NCBI GenBank assembly: GCA_003972845.1
Contig: QOAV01000063.1
Coordinates: 1-5,848 of the forward strand
Direction of reading: 5' to 3'
DNA from: Gammaproteobacteria bacterium
Lineage (GTDB): Bacteria; Pseudomonadota; Gammaproteobacteria; QOAV01
Length of the DNA: 5,848 nt
In this document: in pieces, positions 5,396 through 5,848 of the stretch
Layout of the letters: the number at the start of each line of letters is the position of its first letter
How positions within the stretch are numbered: the first letter of the stretch is position 1
Notes under the pieces: generated by a model
What the model was told of the DNA's origin: nothing
Seen by the model: only the letters and a program-made list of their open reading frames with translations
The model's database searches: none
Made by a program: the position numbers and the translations under genes

Positions 5396-5848
5396 CCGAT
5401 TCAGCGACATTATTTCAGCAAGCCCGCCAGCACATTCCCGGCGGCGTCAATTCTCCCGTGCGCGCCTACAAGGGCGTGGGCGGCGATCCGGTGTTTTTCG
5501 AAAAAGCCGGGGGCGCGTATCTGTGGGATACGGAAGGCAGGCAATACATTGATTATGTGGGTTCGTGGGGGCCGGCGATTCTGGGCCACGCGCAGCCGGA
5601 TGTGATCAAGGCGGTTTGCGATACCGCGCAAAACGGCCTGTCGTTCGGCGCGCCCACCGAGCTGGAAATCCGCATGGCCGACCGCGTATGCGAACTGGTT
5701 CCCAGCATGGACAAGGTGCGTATGGTCAGCTCCGGCACCGAAGCCACCATGAGCGCCATTCGCCTGGCGCGCGGCTATACCGGCCGCGACAAGATCGTCA
5801 AATTCGAGGGCTGCTATCACGGCCACGCCGATTCGCTGCTGGTGAAGG
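5392..5848 (+). CDS. hemL: Glutamate-1-semialdehyde 2,1-aminomutase, N-terminal part (3' end outside window)
   Basis: HemL is a pyridoxal-phosphate enzyme that converts glutamate-1-semialdehyde to 5-aminolevulinate, the committed precursor of haem and other tetrapyrroles. The window holds the first 152 codons of a protein that is usually about 430 aa, open at the right edge. Visible signatures are [20 protein letters not shown] (11-30), a hallmark of the family, then [18 protein letters not shown] (52-69), the cofactor-phosphate segment [16 protein letters not shown] (113-128) and [10 protein letters not shown] (141-150). The catalytic lysine lies further downstream and cannot be checked. The ATG is within the last codons of thiE (4-bp ATGA overlap) without a clear Shine-Dalgarno of its own, so translation is probably coupled to thiE. 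Confidence 0.97.
   Translation, partial: MTDSATLFQQARQHIPGGVNSPVRAYKGVGGDPVFFEKAGGAYLWDTEGRQYIDYVGSWGPAILGHAQPDVIKAVCDTAQNGLSFGAPTELEIRMADRVCELVPSMDKVRMVSSGTEATMSAIRLARGYTGRDKIVKFEGCYHGHADSLLVK

Overview
The window looks like chromosomal DNA from a moderately GC-rich gammaproteobacterium. Supporting signs are a SlyX protein with the characteristic PPHY C-terminus, a YciA-type thioesterase, an OxyR with the GHCFRDQ redox signature, and thiE overlapping hemL. The fmt, oxyR and thiE neighbours differ from those in Escherichia coli, so a non-enteric lineage is more likely. I cannot name a genus.

Layout, left to right. A plus-strand block opens with the 3' part of oxyR (N-terminus cut by the window edge). 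Next, 63 bp on, is a 280-aa REP-associated tyrosine transposase (RAYT)-family protein, then a YciA-like acyl-CoA thioesterase whose GTG start overlaps the RAYT stop by 4 bp. After a 127-bp intergenic region with a promoter-like segment and a 12-bp perfect palindrome comes a 158-aa NTF2-like protein. It converges on a minus-strand cluster transcribed slyX -> exported metallo-beta-lactamase-fold hydrolase -> fmt (gaps of 7 and 41 bp). The convergence point holds a 16-bp perfect palindrome overlapping the fmt stop codon, followed by a T-rich tract on the minus strand, so it may be the fmt terminator. Divergent from slyX, thiE runs into hemL with a 4-bp ATGA overlap, and hemL is cut by the right edge. 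No intergenic stretch exceeds 300 bp, and I see no rRNA, tRNA, CRISPR array or intact insertion sequence.

Most genes are housekeeping: peroxide sensing (OxyR), acyl-CoA turnover (YciA), initiator tRNA formylation (Fmt), thiamine phosphate synthesis (ThiE) and entry to tetrapyrrole synthesis (HemL). The most unusual feature is the RAYT-family gene. Its reading frame, Y1 transposase scaffold and C-terminal helix-turn-helix are intact, yet both HUH histidines (now Ser and Ala) and the expected catalytic tyrosine (now Asp) are gone. That pattern suggests a former transposase retained as a DNA-binding protein and co-translated with yciA. This reading is inference from motif alignment by eye.
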